A DNA stretch of 64,000 nt, from positions 52,704 to 116,703 of the forward strand of contig CAZTXS010000002.1 of NCBI GenBank assembly GCA_964617585.1, written 5' to 3'. Below the pieces are notes generated by a model, which had not been told where the DNA came from, ran no database searches, and saw only the letters and a program-made list of their open reading frames with translations. This document shows positions 27,071 through 35,647 of the stretch, one piece after another (the first letter of the stretch is position 1; each line of letters begins with the position of its first letter). The position numbers and the translations under genes are program-made. The stretch is from UMGS1601 sp964617585 (lineage in GTDB: Bacteria > Bacillota > Clostridia > Oscillospirales > Ruminococcaceae).

Positions 27071-27119
27071 TATTGTTTTATTCTTTAACTTTTAAAGCTC
27101 TTGCTTTCGGAAATCTAAT

Positions 27120-27788
27120 TCAGCTTAGCTCCCAGTTAATAGGCTCCTGCCCGGAAGAAATCAAAAACTCATTGACCTTTGAAAAATGTCTGCATCCGAA
27201 AAAGCCGTTAAATGCTGACAGAGGGCTTGGATGAGCGGCTTCAAAAATACCGTGAACAGGGTTTGTAATAAGAGCCTTTTTAGATCTTGCATTTCCTCCC
27301 CAAAGGATAAAAGCAATAGGCTTTTCACGCTGATTCAGCTTTCTGACAACCTCGTCGGTCAAAATCTCCCAGCCAACCCCCTTGTGACTGTTCGCCTGTC
27401 CTTCACGAACAGTAAGAGCAGTGTTCATAAGAAGCACTCCCTGCTTCGCCCAAGGGGTCAGAGTACCGTTCTTCGGCGGAGCAATACCTAAATCTGCGTT
27501 AAGCTCCTTAAAAATATTTTTAAGCGACGGCGGAAAAGGTACGCCCTCCTTAACCGAAAAACAAAGTCCATGCGCCTGCCCTGCCCCGTGATAAGGATCC
27601 TGCCCTAAGATAACCGCTTTGACATCACTGTAAGAGGTGTATTTCAAGGCGTTGAAAATGTCGTACATATCCGGATATATCCGTCTTGTGGCATATTCAC
27701 GCTTCAGAAACTCACGAAGCTTCAAATAATAATCCTTTTTAAATTCTTCCTTTAAAATCTCGTCCCATTCGTTGCCTATATGAACCAT
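27120..27788 (-). CDS. ung: Uracil-DNA glycosylase (family 1)
   Basis: Base-excision repair enzyme removing uracil from DNA (222 aa). Motif A VILGQDPYHGAGQAHGLCF contains the catalytic Asp and motif B HPSPLSAFNGFFGCRHF the catalytic His. FILWGGNARSKKALI is also conserved. Starts at ATG 27788, 16 bp after the stop codon of a 38-codon membrane-protein gene, suggesting a small operon. Confidence 0.94.
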   Translation of the reverse strand: MVHIGNEWDEILKEEFKKDYYLKLREFLKREYATRRIYPDMYDIFNALKYTSYSDVKAVILGQDPYHGAGQAHGLCFSVKEGVPFPPSLKNIFKELNADLGIAPPKNGTLTPWAKQGVLLMNTALTVREGQANSHKGVGWEILTDEVVRKLNQREKPIAFILWGGNARSKKALITNPVHGIFEAAHPSPLSAFNGFFGCRHFSKVNEFLISSGQEPINWELS

Positions 27789-27804
27789 ATTAAAAACCTT
27801 ACCC

Positions 27805-27921
27805 TTACATACTTCCTACTGCGCCTTGATAAACCGCCCCAACAATGATGCCGAGAACCATTGCCGCTGCAACTGTCAAAACAATAATGCGCATTAATAA
27901 ACTTTTTTTCTTATCCTTCAT
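27805..27921 (-). CDS. Small single-pass membrane protein (38 aa)
   Basis: An ATG at 27921 with GGAGGATTAAATT directly upstream opens a 38-codon frame: a lysine-rich start MKDKKKSLLMR, one hydrophobic segment IIVLTVAAAMVLGIIVGAVY and a short tail ending GSM. The strong RBS and its tight fit between the 331-aa membrane protein gene and ung argue that it is real. I do not recognise the family. Confidence 0.65.
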   Translation of the reverse strand: MKDKKKSLLMRIIVLTVAAAMVLGIIVGAVYQGAVGSM

Positions 27922-27943
27922 AATTTAATCCTCCGACTTTTTT

Positions 27944-28942
27944 CTACCCGGACAAGCTCTCGGAAGCCCCGTCCGACGATGAAGCGCTTTCCGAGCTTAT
28001 TTCCTTAGTGTATTCTTTTATATCCTCAGCCATAGCCTTAAATATTTCATAAGCCGCATCATAGTTTTCCTGCATATCTTCTTTACTGTCCTTGAGGGTC
28101 TTTATAGGCTTTCTCATACCGAGATAAATATTCTGCGGATAATCTGTATGATACTTAAACACGTCCTCAATATAATCTCCTTTAAGGGAAAGTCCTTTTT
28201 CAGTTACAAATTCGTTATTTTCAAATTCTTCGGAAACATCCGCCAGAAGGTTGTCGCTGTCGTTCTCACTGTAAATGTCAGTATCGGTCTTGTCGTCGGT
28301 CAGAATGAATATTATCTCACCCGTCTGCATATTAGCAAGATAGGTTTCCTGATATTGCTGTATCTGTACATAATCGTCCGTATCGTCTGTAAGCGGAACG
28401 GAAATTATCTGCGCTTTAATCTCTCCGTCGCCGTTTATATCGGGACAGAACCGCTCAAAATAATCTTCAATCTCCTCGATGCGGTTAGTCAGACCGTTAT
28501 TTACCGTCATAATTATCTTTATATCCGGCTTTACCCTTGAAAGTGAATCATAAGTTATATAAGCCACAACAACAACGGCAAGCATCACAAGGATAATGAT
28601 AATCTTATTATGCCACCAAAAATTTTTTATCCACTGCGTTTTACTCAGCTTTATGGGATCCGAAACCTCTTCTTTTATTATATCGCTTTCATCGATAACC
28701 CCGGTTTTCAGCTTGACAAGCTCAATCTTCTCGCTTTCAAGCTTTTTTTCATAATCTCTGCGTTCCAGTTCTTTACGCTCATTATATTCCGCAAGCTCTT
28801 TTTCATAACGCTCACGAGCGTTCTTCTGCTCCTCAAAGCGTTTGCGTTCAAAGTCAAAGTCATCTTCAGGTATAAGACTTTTGTCTGCGGCTAAAGACAT
28901 TCTTTCTTCAGAATTTTTGTTTTCCTTGTTTTTATCATTCAT
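27944..28942 (-). CDS. Membrane-anchored protein with N-terminal coiled coil, unknown function
   Basis: About 332 aa. Residues roughly 30-85 form a charged coiled coil (RKRFEEQKNARERYEKELAE). One transmembrane helix at about 115-135 (IIIILVMLAVVVVAYITY) is followed by a soluble domain of about 190 residues with an acidic Ser-rich end. This domain reads as a small alpha/beta fold (DIKIIMTVNNGL, IKAQIISVPL, GEIIFILTDDK) and may lie outside the membrane. ATG 28942 follows GGCGG by nine bases; the GTG at 28951 overlaps that site. It heads a unit with the 38-aa protein and ung. The function is not recognisable. Confidence 0.65.
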   Translation of the reverse strand: MNDKNKENKNSEERMSLAADKSLIPEDDFDFERKRFEEQKNARERYEKELAEYNERKELERRDYEKKLESEKIELVKLKTGVIDESDIIKEEVSDPIKLSKTQWIKNFWWHNKIIIILVMLAVVVVAYITYDSLSRVKPDIKIIMTVNNGLTNRIEEIEDYFERFCPDINGDGEIKAQIISVPLTDDTDDYVQIQQYQETYLANMQTGEIIFILTDDKTDTDIYSENDSDNLLADVSEEFENNEFVTEKGLSLKGDYIEDVFKYHTDYPQNIYLGMRKPIKTLKDSKEDMQENYDAAYEIFKAMAEDIKEYTKEISSESASSSDGASESLSG

Positions 28943-29113
28943 ACAACGCACCGCCGTTTCAAAAAGAAATCAAAACACATTAAAGGTAGTATACCGCCTA
29001 ATTGTGAACTGGTTATTAATTTTCACAATCTTACGCCCTGCTTTTAAAAACTTAATAAAAAGTATAAAATATCGTGTTATACTATTTAAAAGTAAACAAT
29101 GGAGATTTTATAA

Positions 29114-30430
29114 ATGAAAACAGATTTCACATTTGAAAACGCCTTGAGCTTCATAACGGGATTTTCACGGCTGGGCAAGAAGGTAAATGATCTTTCAAGG
29201 GTTAAAAGGCTTTTAAACCTGCTGGGAAATCCTCAGGATTCTTTGCAATTTATCCACATAGCAGGCACAAACGGCAAAGGCTCGACCGCCTCTATGATTA
29301 ATGAAATATTATGCGAATCGGGCGTGAGAACCGGGCTTTTCACTTCACCGTATATTGTTGAGTTTCGCGACAGAATACGCTTTATGAACGGTCTTATCCC
29401 AAAAGAGGAGCTTGCAAAAATATGTTTTGAAGTTAAGTCGAAGCTTGACGAAATAAATAACGAGAGAGATTTTTCAGGCTTTGAAATTACAATGGCTGTA
29501 GCGTTGCTATACTTTAAGAAGGTAAAATGTGAAGCGGTTGTTTTTGAAACAGGTCTGGGAGGTCTTTTAGATTGTACAAATGTAATTGAAAAGCCTCTTG
29601 TTTCGATTATAACCTCCATTTCACACGATCACACGGCGATACTCGGAAATACCATTCATGAAATTTCCGTTCAGAAAGCCGGAATTATTAAACCACATTG
29701 CCCGGTAGTTTTATCGCCGTTCAACCCGAACGAAGCTGTAAAGGTTATATCAAAAACCGCACTGAACAACAATTCTTTACTAATTATACCCGACCTGTCA
29801 AAGCTTGAAATTCAAAGCGCGGCTTTAGGCGATACTTCTTTTATATACAAAAATACACCCTATTCTCTTTCTATGTACGGCAGACACCAGATAGCAAACG
29901 CTTTATCCGCCATTGAAGCTGCGGACCTTTTGAAAAGCAGATTTAATATATCAGATTCCGCCGTAAAAAGAGGTCTGAAAAACGCTTTTGTCATAGGCAG
30001 AACAGAAGTTTTACTCTCTCCGAACAGTGATATAAGCTGCTATGTCATTCTTGACGGAAGTCATAACGACGGAGGAATGAATGCTTTGGCGGACATTCTA
30101 AAGGAGATTCCGAAACCTGTTACCGCCGTTATCGGCTCGCTTAAAAGCAAGGACGTCAGAAGCTCTGTTCCGCATCTCTTCAATTATATTGACAAATTTA
30201 TCTGCGTTGACGATTTCACTTCGGATACCATACCCAAAGAGCGGCTTTGCAGTATAATTAACGAAGAATATTCAAAATATTCTCACAGTGAAAAAGCAAT
30301 CGCCTTTGAGGGGATTGATACCAAAACCGAGTATTTAAACGCAATGTCCGGCAAATATCATAACACGGTTATCTGCGGAACTCTGTACCTCGTTTCGTAT
30401 ATTAAGCAGCTTGACGCCGCTCAAGGCTAA
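29114..30430 (+). CDS. folC: Bifunctional folylpolyglutamate synthase / dihydrofolate synthase
   Basis: Mur-ligase-family enzyme that adds glutamate to folates (438 aa). The ATP loop HIAGTNGKGSTASMINEIL, the folate-binding loop GLFTSPYIVEFRDRIR, FETGLGGLLDCTNV and SITSISHDHTAILG are all present, as is ILDGSHNDGGMNALADIL in the C-terminal domain. It is transcribed away from the minus-strand membrane-protein operon. There is no separate terminator: repeat copy R8 starts seven bases after the stop codon. Confidence 0.92.
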   Translation: MKTDFTFENALSFITGFSRLGKKVNDLSRVKRLLNLLGNPQDSLQFIHIAGTNGKGSTASMINEILCESGVRTGLFTSPYIVEFRDRIRFMNGLIPKEELAKICFEVKSKLDEINNERDFSGFEITMAVALLYFKKVKCEAVVFETGLGGLLDCTNVIEKPLVSIITSISHDHTAILGNTIHEISVQKAGIIKPHCPVVLSPFNPNEAVKVISKTALNNNSLLIIPDLSKLEIQSAALGDTSFIYKNTPYSLSMYGRHQIANALSAIEAADLLKSRFNISDSAVKRGLKNAFVIGRTEVLLSPNSDISCYVILDGSHNDGGMNALADILKEIPKPVTAVIGSLKSKDVRSSVPHLFNYIDKFICVDDFTSDTIPKERLCSIINEEYSKYSHSEKAIAFEGIDTKTEYLNAMSGKYHNTVICGTLYLVSYIKQLDAAQG

Positions 30431-30437
30431 GCTGTAG

Positions 30438-30579
30438 TTCAATAAGGGCTTGCCCCGTCATTCAACGCAGCAAGAGTCGGCATTGCCGACCGGCCGTTCA
30501 GTGGGGGATTGTATCCCCTACTGAACGGGTAATGGAACCCGCCTCCTATAGAGGCGGGGGACATCTTGCCTAAGTTATA
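30438..30579 (+). repeat. Interspersed multi-hairpin repeat, copy R8 (full form)
   Basis: Full copy directly after folC. The central hairpin is CCGTTCAGTGGGGGAT against ATCCCCTACTGAACGG. Because no other terminator is visible behind folC, this copy would form the 3' end of that transcript or be read through. Confidence 0.92.
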
Positions 30580-30643
30580 ATAAATATAAAAATCTCCACG
30601 TTACGCTTAATCAACAGCTCAGACTGATATAGGTAAAAAACAA

Positions 30644-30669
30644 CCCGACATACTTTCATGTAAGTCGGG
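30644..30669 (-). terminator. Terminator of the APH-type kinase / ferredoxin-remnant unit
   Basis: CCCGAC and TAC pair with GTA and GTCGGG around a short loop, followed on the minus strand by TTGTTTTTT. It closes the minus-strand unit beginning at 31774. Confidence 0.75.
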
Positions 30670-30788
30670 CGTTTAATTTACAGATTTAACTGCAGTTGAA
30701 ACGAACGTTAATATAATCAAGTTAAAATGCTGATAGCGTCGGTAATCGTTTTTTTCGAAACGATAGCTCTACAGCATCTCATCGTCGG

Positions 30789-30970
30789 TTAGTTCTTAAC
30801 GACGGTTTTGGCAATATCGTTAAAATGTTTAAACGCAAGTTCTCCGCTCACGCATGGCGGGCAACCTTCTCCTGAAGATTATTCTCGGTCACAAACTTCT
30901 GAAGTCCCTCGACTACCTGTCTTGAACCCTTTAAATGACATGAACTTCCGATACATATTGTAACTTTAAT
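30789..30970 (-). pseudogene. Degraded thioredoxin-like [2Fe-2S] ferredoxin gene
   Basis: On the minus strand one frame reads IKVTICIGSSCHLKGSRQ and onward to NNLQEKV before a stop at 30850-30848. The next frame reads GCPPCVSGELAFKHFNDIAK and ends at TAA 30791-30789. Together these are the first and last parts of the NuoE-like [2Fe-2S] ferredoxin family, which has two pairs of cluster cysteines. The middle, with one of the second-pair cysteines, is missing and the frame is lost, so a short deletion is likely. The codon with correct spacing after AAAGGAG is ATT, so the original ATG may also be mutated. It follows the APH-type kinase gene closely on the same strand. Confidence 0.7.
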
Positions 30971-31024
30971 TTCGTTCTCCTTTAAAAACCGCTCTCTCCG
31001 AGTTTTATGTCCGCCCATACGGAC

Positions 31025-31774
31025 TTATTCGTAATCTACTACGTTTACCCACTTCATTAAGAAGTCTTTCTCCTCCGGGTTTCCCTTTACAGACTGCGAA
31101 GCTGCAACTATAGGCATCCACTGCTGAACATACTGCTTTGCGGTATCGCTCTTTTCGCAGAACATACTCAAATACTTTTCAGCAACCTCTTTTTTCCCCT
31201 CAAGCATAAAAAGAAGATAAGTTCTTGCAGCGTCGGCAGAAGCGTTTCCCTGAGTAGCGTGAGCCCAGTCTATAACGAATGCGTCGCCGTTTTCTTTAAT
31301 GATAACGTTAGACGGATTATAATCGCCGTGGCATACCTTGTAATGCTTAGGCATACCTGCCAGACGTGTATGAAGCTCATATCTTGTGGTAGCGTCAAGC
31401 CCTGTCTGTGAAATTTTACCCTGCATTTTATCCTTTAGTTTATTTAAGTGAGGGCATTTCTTACTCTGAATATCAAGCTGAATATCAACAAAGCGCTCCA
31501 AATACTCGTCAAGCTTTTCAGGCTCCTCTTCCATAAGACCTGCAAGAGTTTTACCCTTTATATAATCGCTTGTAATAGCCCATTTGCCGTCAATTTTCGA
31601 CACCTCGATAACAGACGGTATATTAAGACCGGTTTCTTCAACTCTTGCCTGATTCAGGGCTTCGTTTAAAATATCCGACTTTTTAAAATCCTCATTAAAC
31701 ACTTTTATAGCCTTATCGCCGTTTTTATAAACCGTCTTTGTGTTTCTGACAGCTAAAACTTTCTCAAAATCCAT
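31025..31774 (-). CDS. APH/choline-kinase-like phosphotransferase
   Basis: A kinase-fold protein of 249 aa. KAIKVFNEDFKKSDILNEAL holds the ATP-binding lysine region. YKVCHGDYNPSNVII is the catalytic (Brenner) loop and FVIDWAHATQGN the metal-binding motif. This places it in the aminoglycoside-phosphotransferase-type superfamily, but nothing indicates antibiotic resistance; small-molecule or protein phosphorylation is equally possible. A ferredoxin remnant follows it. Confidence 0.78.
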   Translation of the reverse strand: MDFEKVLAVRNTKTVYKNGDKAIKVFNEDFKKSDILNEALNQARVEETGLNIPSVIEVSKIDGKWAITSDYIKGKTLAGLMEEEPEKLDEYLERFVDIQLDIQSKKCPHLNKLKDKMQGKISQTGLDATTRYELHTRLAGMPKHYKVCHGDYNPSNVIIKENGDAFVIDWAHATQGNASADAARTYLLFMLEGKKEVAEKYLSMFCEKSDTAKQYVQQWMPIVAASQSVKGNPEEKDFLMKWVNVVDYE

Positions 31775-31900
31775 AATTAATATCCTCCTATTAATTAAAT
31801 TTCATAAGCAAAATAAACATATTATTTCTTATTCAATTATAACAAATCCATATGCCGTATGCAAGTGTATTTTGTACACTTGCACAACATATTTACTTTT

Positions 31901-34540
31901 TTAGTCCTCTATAAGCTTTTCACCGTAGTAAGCCTTGATATACATATCCTTTATCTCGCTCATAAGAGGATATCTTGGGTTAGCGCCGGTACACTGGTCG
32001 TCGAATGCGTCCTCTGTCATCTGATCAAGAGTAGCCATAAAGTCATCTTCACTTATGCCGTAATCCTTAATAGACTTCTTGATTCCGACCTTTTCCTTTA
32101 ACTCGTCTATAGCTTCAATAAACAGCTCGAGAGTTTCCTTATCGTCCTTGCCCTTGATTCCCAGGAAGCTTGCACATTCACAGTATCTTTCAAGCGTCTG
32201 AGGATACTGATATTGTGAAAATGTTCCCATCTTTCTCGGAGTAGGATTAGCGTTGAATCTCATAACGTTGTCAATAAGCAGTGCGTTAGCCACACCGTGA
32301 GGAAGATGGTGATAAGCTCCCAGCTTGTGAGCCATTGAGTGACAAACTCCCAAAAAAGCATTTGCAAACGCCATACCTGCCAGAGTTGACGCAGTAGCCA
32401 TTTTTTCTCTTGCCACCGGGTCTGCAGCTCCGTTTTCATATGCCGAGGGCAGATAGGTAAAGATGTTCTTCAAAGCCTTAAGCGCAAGACCGTCAGTATA
32501 CTCGGTAGCCATTACCGAAGCATAAGCTTCAAGCGAGTGAGTTACAGCGTCTATGCCTGAAGCGGCAGTAAGTCCTTTAGGCTGATTCATCATCATATCA
32601 GCGTCAATAACAGCCATGTTAGGAAGCAGCTCATAATCGGCAAGAGGATATTTTGTTCCGGTCTTTTCATCTGTGATAACTGCAAAAGGAGTAACCTCAG
32701 AACCTGTGCCCGACGAAGTCGGAACAGCTATAAAGTAAGCCTTTTCTCCCATTTTCGGGAATGTATAAACTCTCTTGCGGATATCTATAAATCTCATTGC
32801 CATATCCATAAAGTCAGCTTCGGGATGCTCGTAAAGAACCCACATGATTTTTGCAGCGTCCATAGCTGAACCTCCGCCGACAGCGATAATTACATCAGGG
32901 CCGAAAGCCGTCATCTGCTTTGCGCCCTCGATAGCGCAGCCAAGAGTAGGATCGGGAGCAACGTCAAAGAAAGATGCGTGCTTGATTCCCATTTCGTTTA
33001 ATTTATCTTCAATGCATTTTGTGTAACCGTTTTGATATAAGAACCGGTCTGTAACAATGAAGCACTTTTTCTTATCCATAACCGTCTTTAACTCGCTGAG
33101 CGCAACGGGCAGACAACCTTTCTTAAAGTAAACCTTTTCAGGCGCTCTGAACCAAAGCATATTCTCTCTCCTCTCAGCAACTGTCTTGATATTTAATAAG
33201 TGCTTAACCCCAACGTTTTCAGAAATCGAGTTTCCTCCCCATGAGCCGCATCCCAAAGTAAGCGAAGGAAGAAGCTTGAAGTTATACAAATCGCCGATAC
33301 CGCCGTGAGATGAAGGAGTGTTTACAACTATACGGCAGGTTTTCATCATGTTAGCGAATTTATCGATTTTCTCTTTTTCAGTTACAGCGTTTACATACAG
33401 AGAAGCCGTATGACCGTATCCGCCGTCCTTGATCAGACGGTCGGCTTTTTCACAAGCGTCCTCGAAATCATTAGACTTATACATAGCCAAAACAGGAGAA
33501 AGCTTTTCATGCGCAAAAGGTTCGTCAAGTGAAACCGATGTAACCTCTCCTATGAGAATCTTTGTATCGGCAGGAACGTCAATGCCTGCAAGTTCTGCAA
33601 TGGTATGAGCGGACTGTCCGGCGATTTTGGAGTTCAAAGCTCCGTTTATAATCATTGTTTCGCCGAGCTTTTTGGTTTCAGCCTTATTTAAAATATAACA
33701 GCCTCTGTCTTTGAATTCTTTCTTAACTTCCGTATATATATCCTTGTCTATGATAACAGACTGCTCAGACGCACAAATAACTCCGTTATCAAAGGTCTTT
33801 GAGTGAATAATCGAACTAACAGCCATTTTTATGTCAGCCGACTTGTCAATAACAGCCGGCACGTTACCCGCTCCAACGCCGAGCGCAGGCTTACCGCTTG
33901 AATATGCGGCGTGAACCATTCCCGGTCCTCCCGTAGCGAGTATAATATCAGCTTCGCTCATTACCATATTTGTAAGCTCCAGCGATGGAACGTCAATCCA
34001 ACCGATAATTCCCTCAGGCGCTCCTGCCTCAACCGCCGCTTCAAGAACTACCTTAGCCGCTTCAATAGTACAATTCTTAGCCCTTGGGTGGGGAGAAATT
34101 ATAATTGCGTTTCTTGTCTTTAAGCAGATAAGAGTTTTGAATATTGCCGTTGACGTCGGGTTTGTTGTAGGGATAACCGCTGCGACAACTCCGATAGGCT
34201 CTGCAACCTTAATCATTCCGTAAGCTTCATCTCTCTCGATAATATCACAGGTTTTAGTATCCTTGTATGCGTTATAGATATATTCAGCCGCATAGTTATT
34301 CTTAATGACCTTATCCTCGACAATTCCCATTCCGGTTTCTTCAACTGCCATTTTAGCAAGAGGAATCCTCTGCTTGTTCGCAGCCATAGCCGCCGCCTTA
34401 AAGATTTTATCTACCCTTTCCTGAGAAAATGCCGCAAACTCCTCCTGAGCCTTTCTCAGCTCCTTGAGTCTTAAGTCTAAAGCTTCAACGCTGTCAACAA
34501 CATCCGTTTTCACTTCTGCCGCTTCTTTTTTGTTACTCAT
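31901..34540 (-). CDS. adhE: Bifunctional acetaldehyde-CoA / alcohol dehydrogenase AdhE
   Basis: An 879-aa fusion that reduces acetyl-CoA to ethanol with two NADH, regenerating NAD in fermentation. The N-terminal aldehyde dehydrogenase half (about 15-440) has the catalytic cysteine in FDNGVICASEQS. The C-terminal iron-dependent alcohol dehydrogenase half (about 455-870) has VGGGSAMDAAK and the metal ligands in GVCHSMAHKLGAYHHLPHG. ATG 34540 is nine bases after AGGAGAG; an earlier in-frame ATG at 34561 overlaps the site. It starts 40 bp after rex on the same strand, a known regulatory pairing. Confidence 0.95.
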   Translation of the reverse strand: MSNKKEAAEVKTDVVDSVEALDLRLKELRKAQEEFAAFSQERVDKIFKAAAMAANKQRIPLAKMAVEETGMGIVEDKVIKNNYAAEYIYNAYKDTKTCDIIERDEAYGMIKVAEPIGVVAAVIPTTNPTSTAIFKTLICLKTRNAIIISPHPRAKNCTIEAAKVVLEAAVEAGAPEGIIGWIDVPSLELTNMVMSEADIILATGGPGMVHAAYSSGKPALGVGAGNVPAVIDKSADIKMAVSSIIHSKTFDNGVICASEQSVIIDKDIYTEVKKEFKDRGCYILNKAETKKLGETMIINGALNSKIAGQSAHTIAELAGIDVPADTKILIGEVTSVSLDEPFAHEKLSPVLAMYKSNDFEDACEKADRLIKDGGYGHTASLYVNAVTEKEKIDKFANMMKTCRIVVNTPSSHGGIGDLYNFKLLPSLTLGCGSWGGNSISENVGVKHLLNIKTVAERRENMLWFRAPEKVYFKKGCLPVALSELKTVMDKKKCFIVTDRFLYQNGYTKCIEDKLNEMGIKHASFFDVAPDPTLGCAIEGAKQMTAFGPDVIIAVGGGSAMDAAKIMWVLYEHPEADFMDMAMRFIDIRKRVYTFPKMGEKAYFIAVPTSSGTGSEVTPFAVITDEKTGTKYPLADYELLPNMAVIDADMMMNQPKGLTAASGIDAVTHSLEAYASVMATEYTDGLALKALKNIFTYLPSAYENGAADPVAREKMATASTLAGMAFANAFLGVCHSMAHKLGAYHHLPHGVANALLIDNVMRFNANPTPRKMGTFSQYQYPQTLERYCECASFLGIKGKDDKETLELFIEAIDELKEKVGIKKSIKDYGISEDDFMATLDQMTEDAFDDQCTGANPRYPLMSEIKDMYIKAYYGEKLIED

Positions 34541-34580
34541 AAAGAAATCTCTCCTATTCATAAAAAATTTACTGTATAGT

Positions 34581-35216
34581 TTAATCTATCCTGATTGATT
34601 TGGACAGAATTGCAAGCGACGCCGCAAGGTTTTCATTCTGAACAATTATGTTTTCCGGCGCTTTTAAGTGTGCCTGAGCGAAATTCCATATAGCCAAAAT
34701 GCCTGCCTCAACCATAATATCGCAAATTTCCTGCGCATATTCATCCGGAACGGTTATTATACCCAGATGAATGTTAAGCCTTTTGCAAATATCAACTATC
34801 CTGTCATTTGAAAATATCCTTTTGCCGTGAACCTCTTTGCCTATCAGATTCTTATCCGTATCAAAGCCTGCAACAACGTTAAGTCCGTGATTCTTAAAGC
34901 CCTCGAACGACATTAACGCAATGCCCAAATGCCCGACTCCGACCACAATGGCATCCTTAACATTATCATAGCCCAAATATTTCTCAATATCCAAAATAAG
35001 CTCGCTTAAAAGGTAACCTGTTCTTGGTTTTCCGCCGTTTTCACTTACAGCCGACAAATCCTTTCTGACCTGAACCTCGTTTAAACTAAGCCCCCTGGCT
35101 ACCGTAGGCGCCGAGATATTAATAACACCTTCCTTTGCTTTACCTTTTAAAAAGGTCAAATAATCAGGAAGCCGTTTGACAGTCTGTCTTGATACTGATT
35201 TTTCAGACCCTGTCAC
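34581..35216 (-). CDS. rex: Redox-sensing transcriptional repressor Rex
   Basis: A 211-aa NADH/NAD-responsive repressor of fermentation genes. The winged-helix part (about 5-80) includes SRQTVKRLPDYLTFL and GLSLNEVQVRKDLSAVS. The Rossmann domain has IVVGVGHLGIALMSF and NVVAGFDTDKN. It heads rex-adhE, with a Rex operator and promoter just upstream, so it probably represses itself and adhE until NADH rises. Confidence 0.93.
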   Translation of the reverse strand: MTGSEKSVSRQTVKRLPDYLTFLKGKAKEGVINISAPTVARGLSLNEVQVRKDLSAVSENGGKPRTGYLLSELILDIEKYLGYDNVKDAIVVGVGHLGIALMSFEGFKNHGLNVVAGFDTDKNLIGKEVHGKRIFSNDRIVDICKRLNIHLGIITVPDEYAQEICDIMVEAGILAIWNFAQAHLKAPENIIVQNENLAASLAILSKSIRID

Positions 35217-35266
35217 CTAACCACCTCGCAAACCTGATAAATAATCAGTATTTATTTATCGATATA

Positions 35267-35295
35267 ATTATAATATGTCAAATAGCCGTTGTCAA
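35267..35295 (-). promoter_or_regulatory. Sigma-A promoter of rex-adhE
   Basis: On the minus strand TTGACA (35295-35290) and TATAAT (35272-35267), both perfect, 17 bases apart, about 50 bases upstream of the rex start. Confidence 0.85.
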
Positions 35296-35302
35296 TAGAA
35301 TA

Positions 35303-35320
35303 TTGTTAATTTTTTAACAT
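35303..35320 (-). promoter_or_regulatory. Rex operator upstream of rex-adhE
   Basis: TTGTTAATTTTTTAACAT matches the Rex consensus TTGTTAANNNNTTAACAA at all fixed positions but the last. It sits immediately upstream of the -35 box of the rex promoter. Confidence 0.8.
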
Positions 35321-35439
35321 TCTACGTTTTAAACAAAAACATCAAAACTAACGATATTTTTTTGCATATTTTTGTTTTAGAAAAATAATAATATACCAAA
35401 ATTATTATTCATCAATCGTTCGGATTTATTAACAGCTTA

Positions 35440-35466
35440 TTCAATAAGGGCTTGCCCGTCATTATA
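35440..35466 (+). repeat. Interspersed repeat, mini-form R9
   Basis: A 27-bp sequence that begins TTCAATAAGGGCTTGCCC and continues GTCATTATA. It equals the first 22 bases of the full repeat joined to its last five. The same junction is seen at 42384 and 61917. It lies 20 bp before the -35 box of the LRR-protein promoter. Confidence 0.75.
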
Positions 35467-35483
35467 AATCTAAATACTTTTCA

Positions 35484-35512
35484 TTGACTATTTATTCATT
35501 AGTATGTATAAT
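35484..35512 (+). promoter_or_regulatory. Sigma-A promoter of the LRR/Fn3 surface protein
   Basis: TTGACT (35484-35489) and TATAAT (35507-35512) with 17-base spacing. A leader of about 130 nt precedes the ATG at 35648. Confidence 0.75.
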
Positions 35513-35647
35513 AAATATATGATAAAATTTTGAATATGAGCCAAAAAGCTGAAATAATTTATAAGCTTAAAGGATCATTCCCCGGGCGTTTCCGGCTCAG
35601 AATTCAGAGAGGAGAGCGTATTCCCCATAGGGAGTATTATTAAAAAC

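Noticed and set aside
31025..31774. Antibiotic-resistance aminoglycoside phosphotransferase
   Set aside because: Only the general APH-fold motifs are present. Family members have many substrates and the context gives no sign of resistance.
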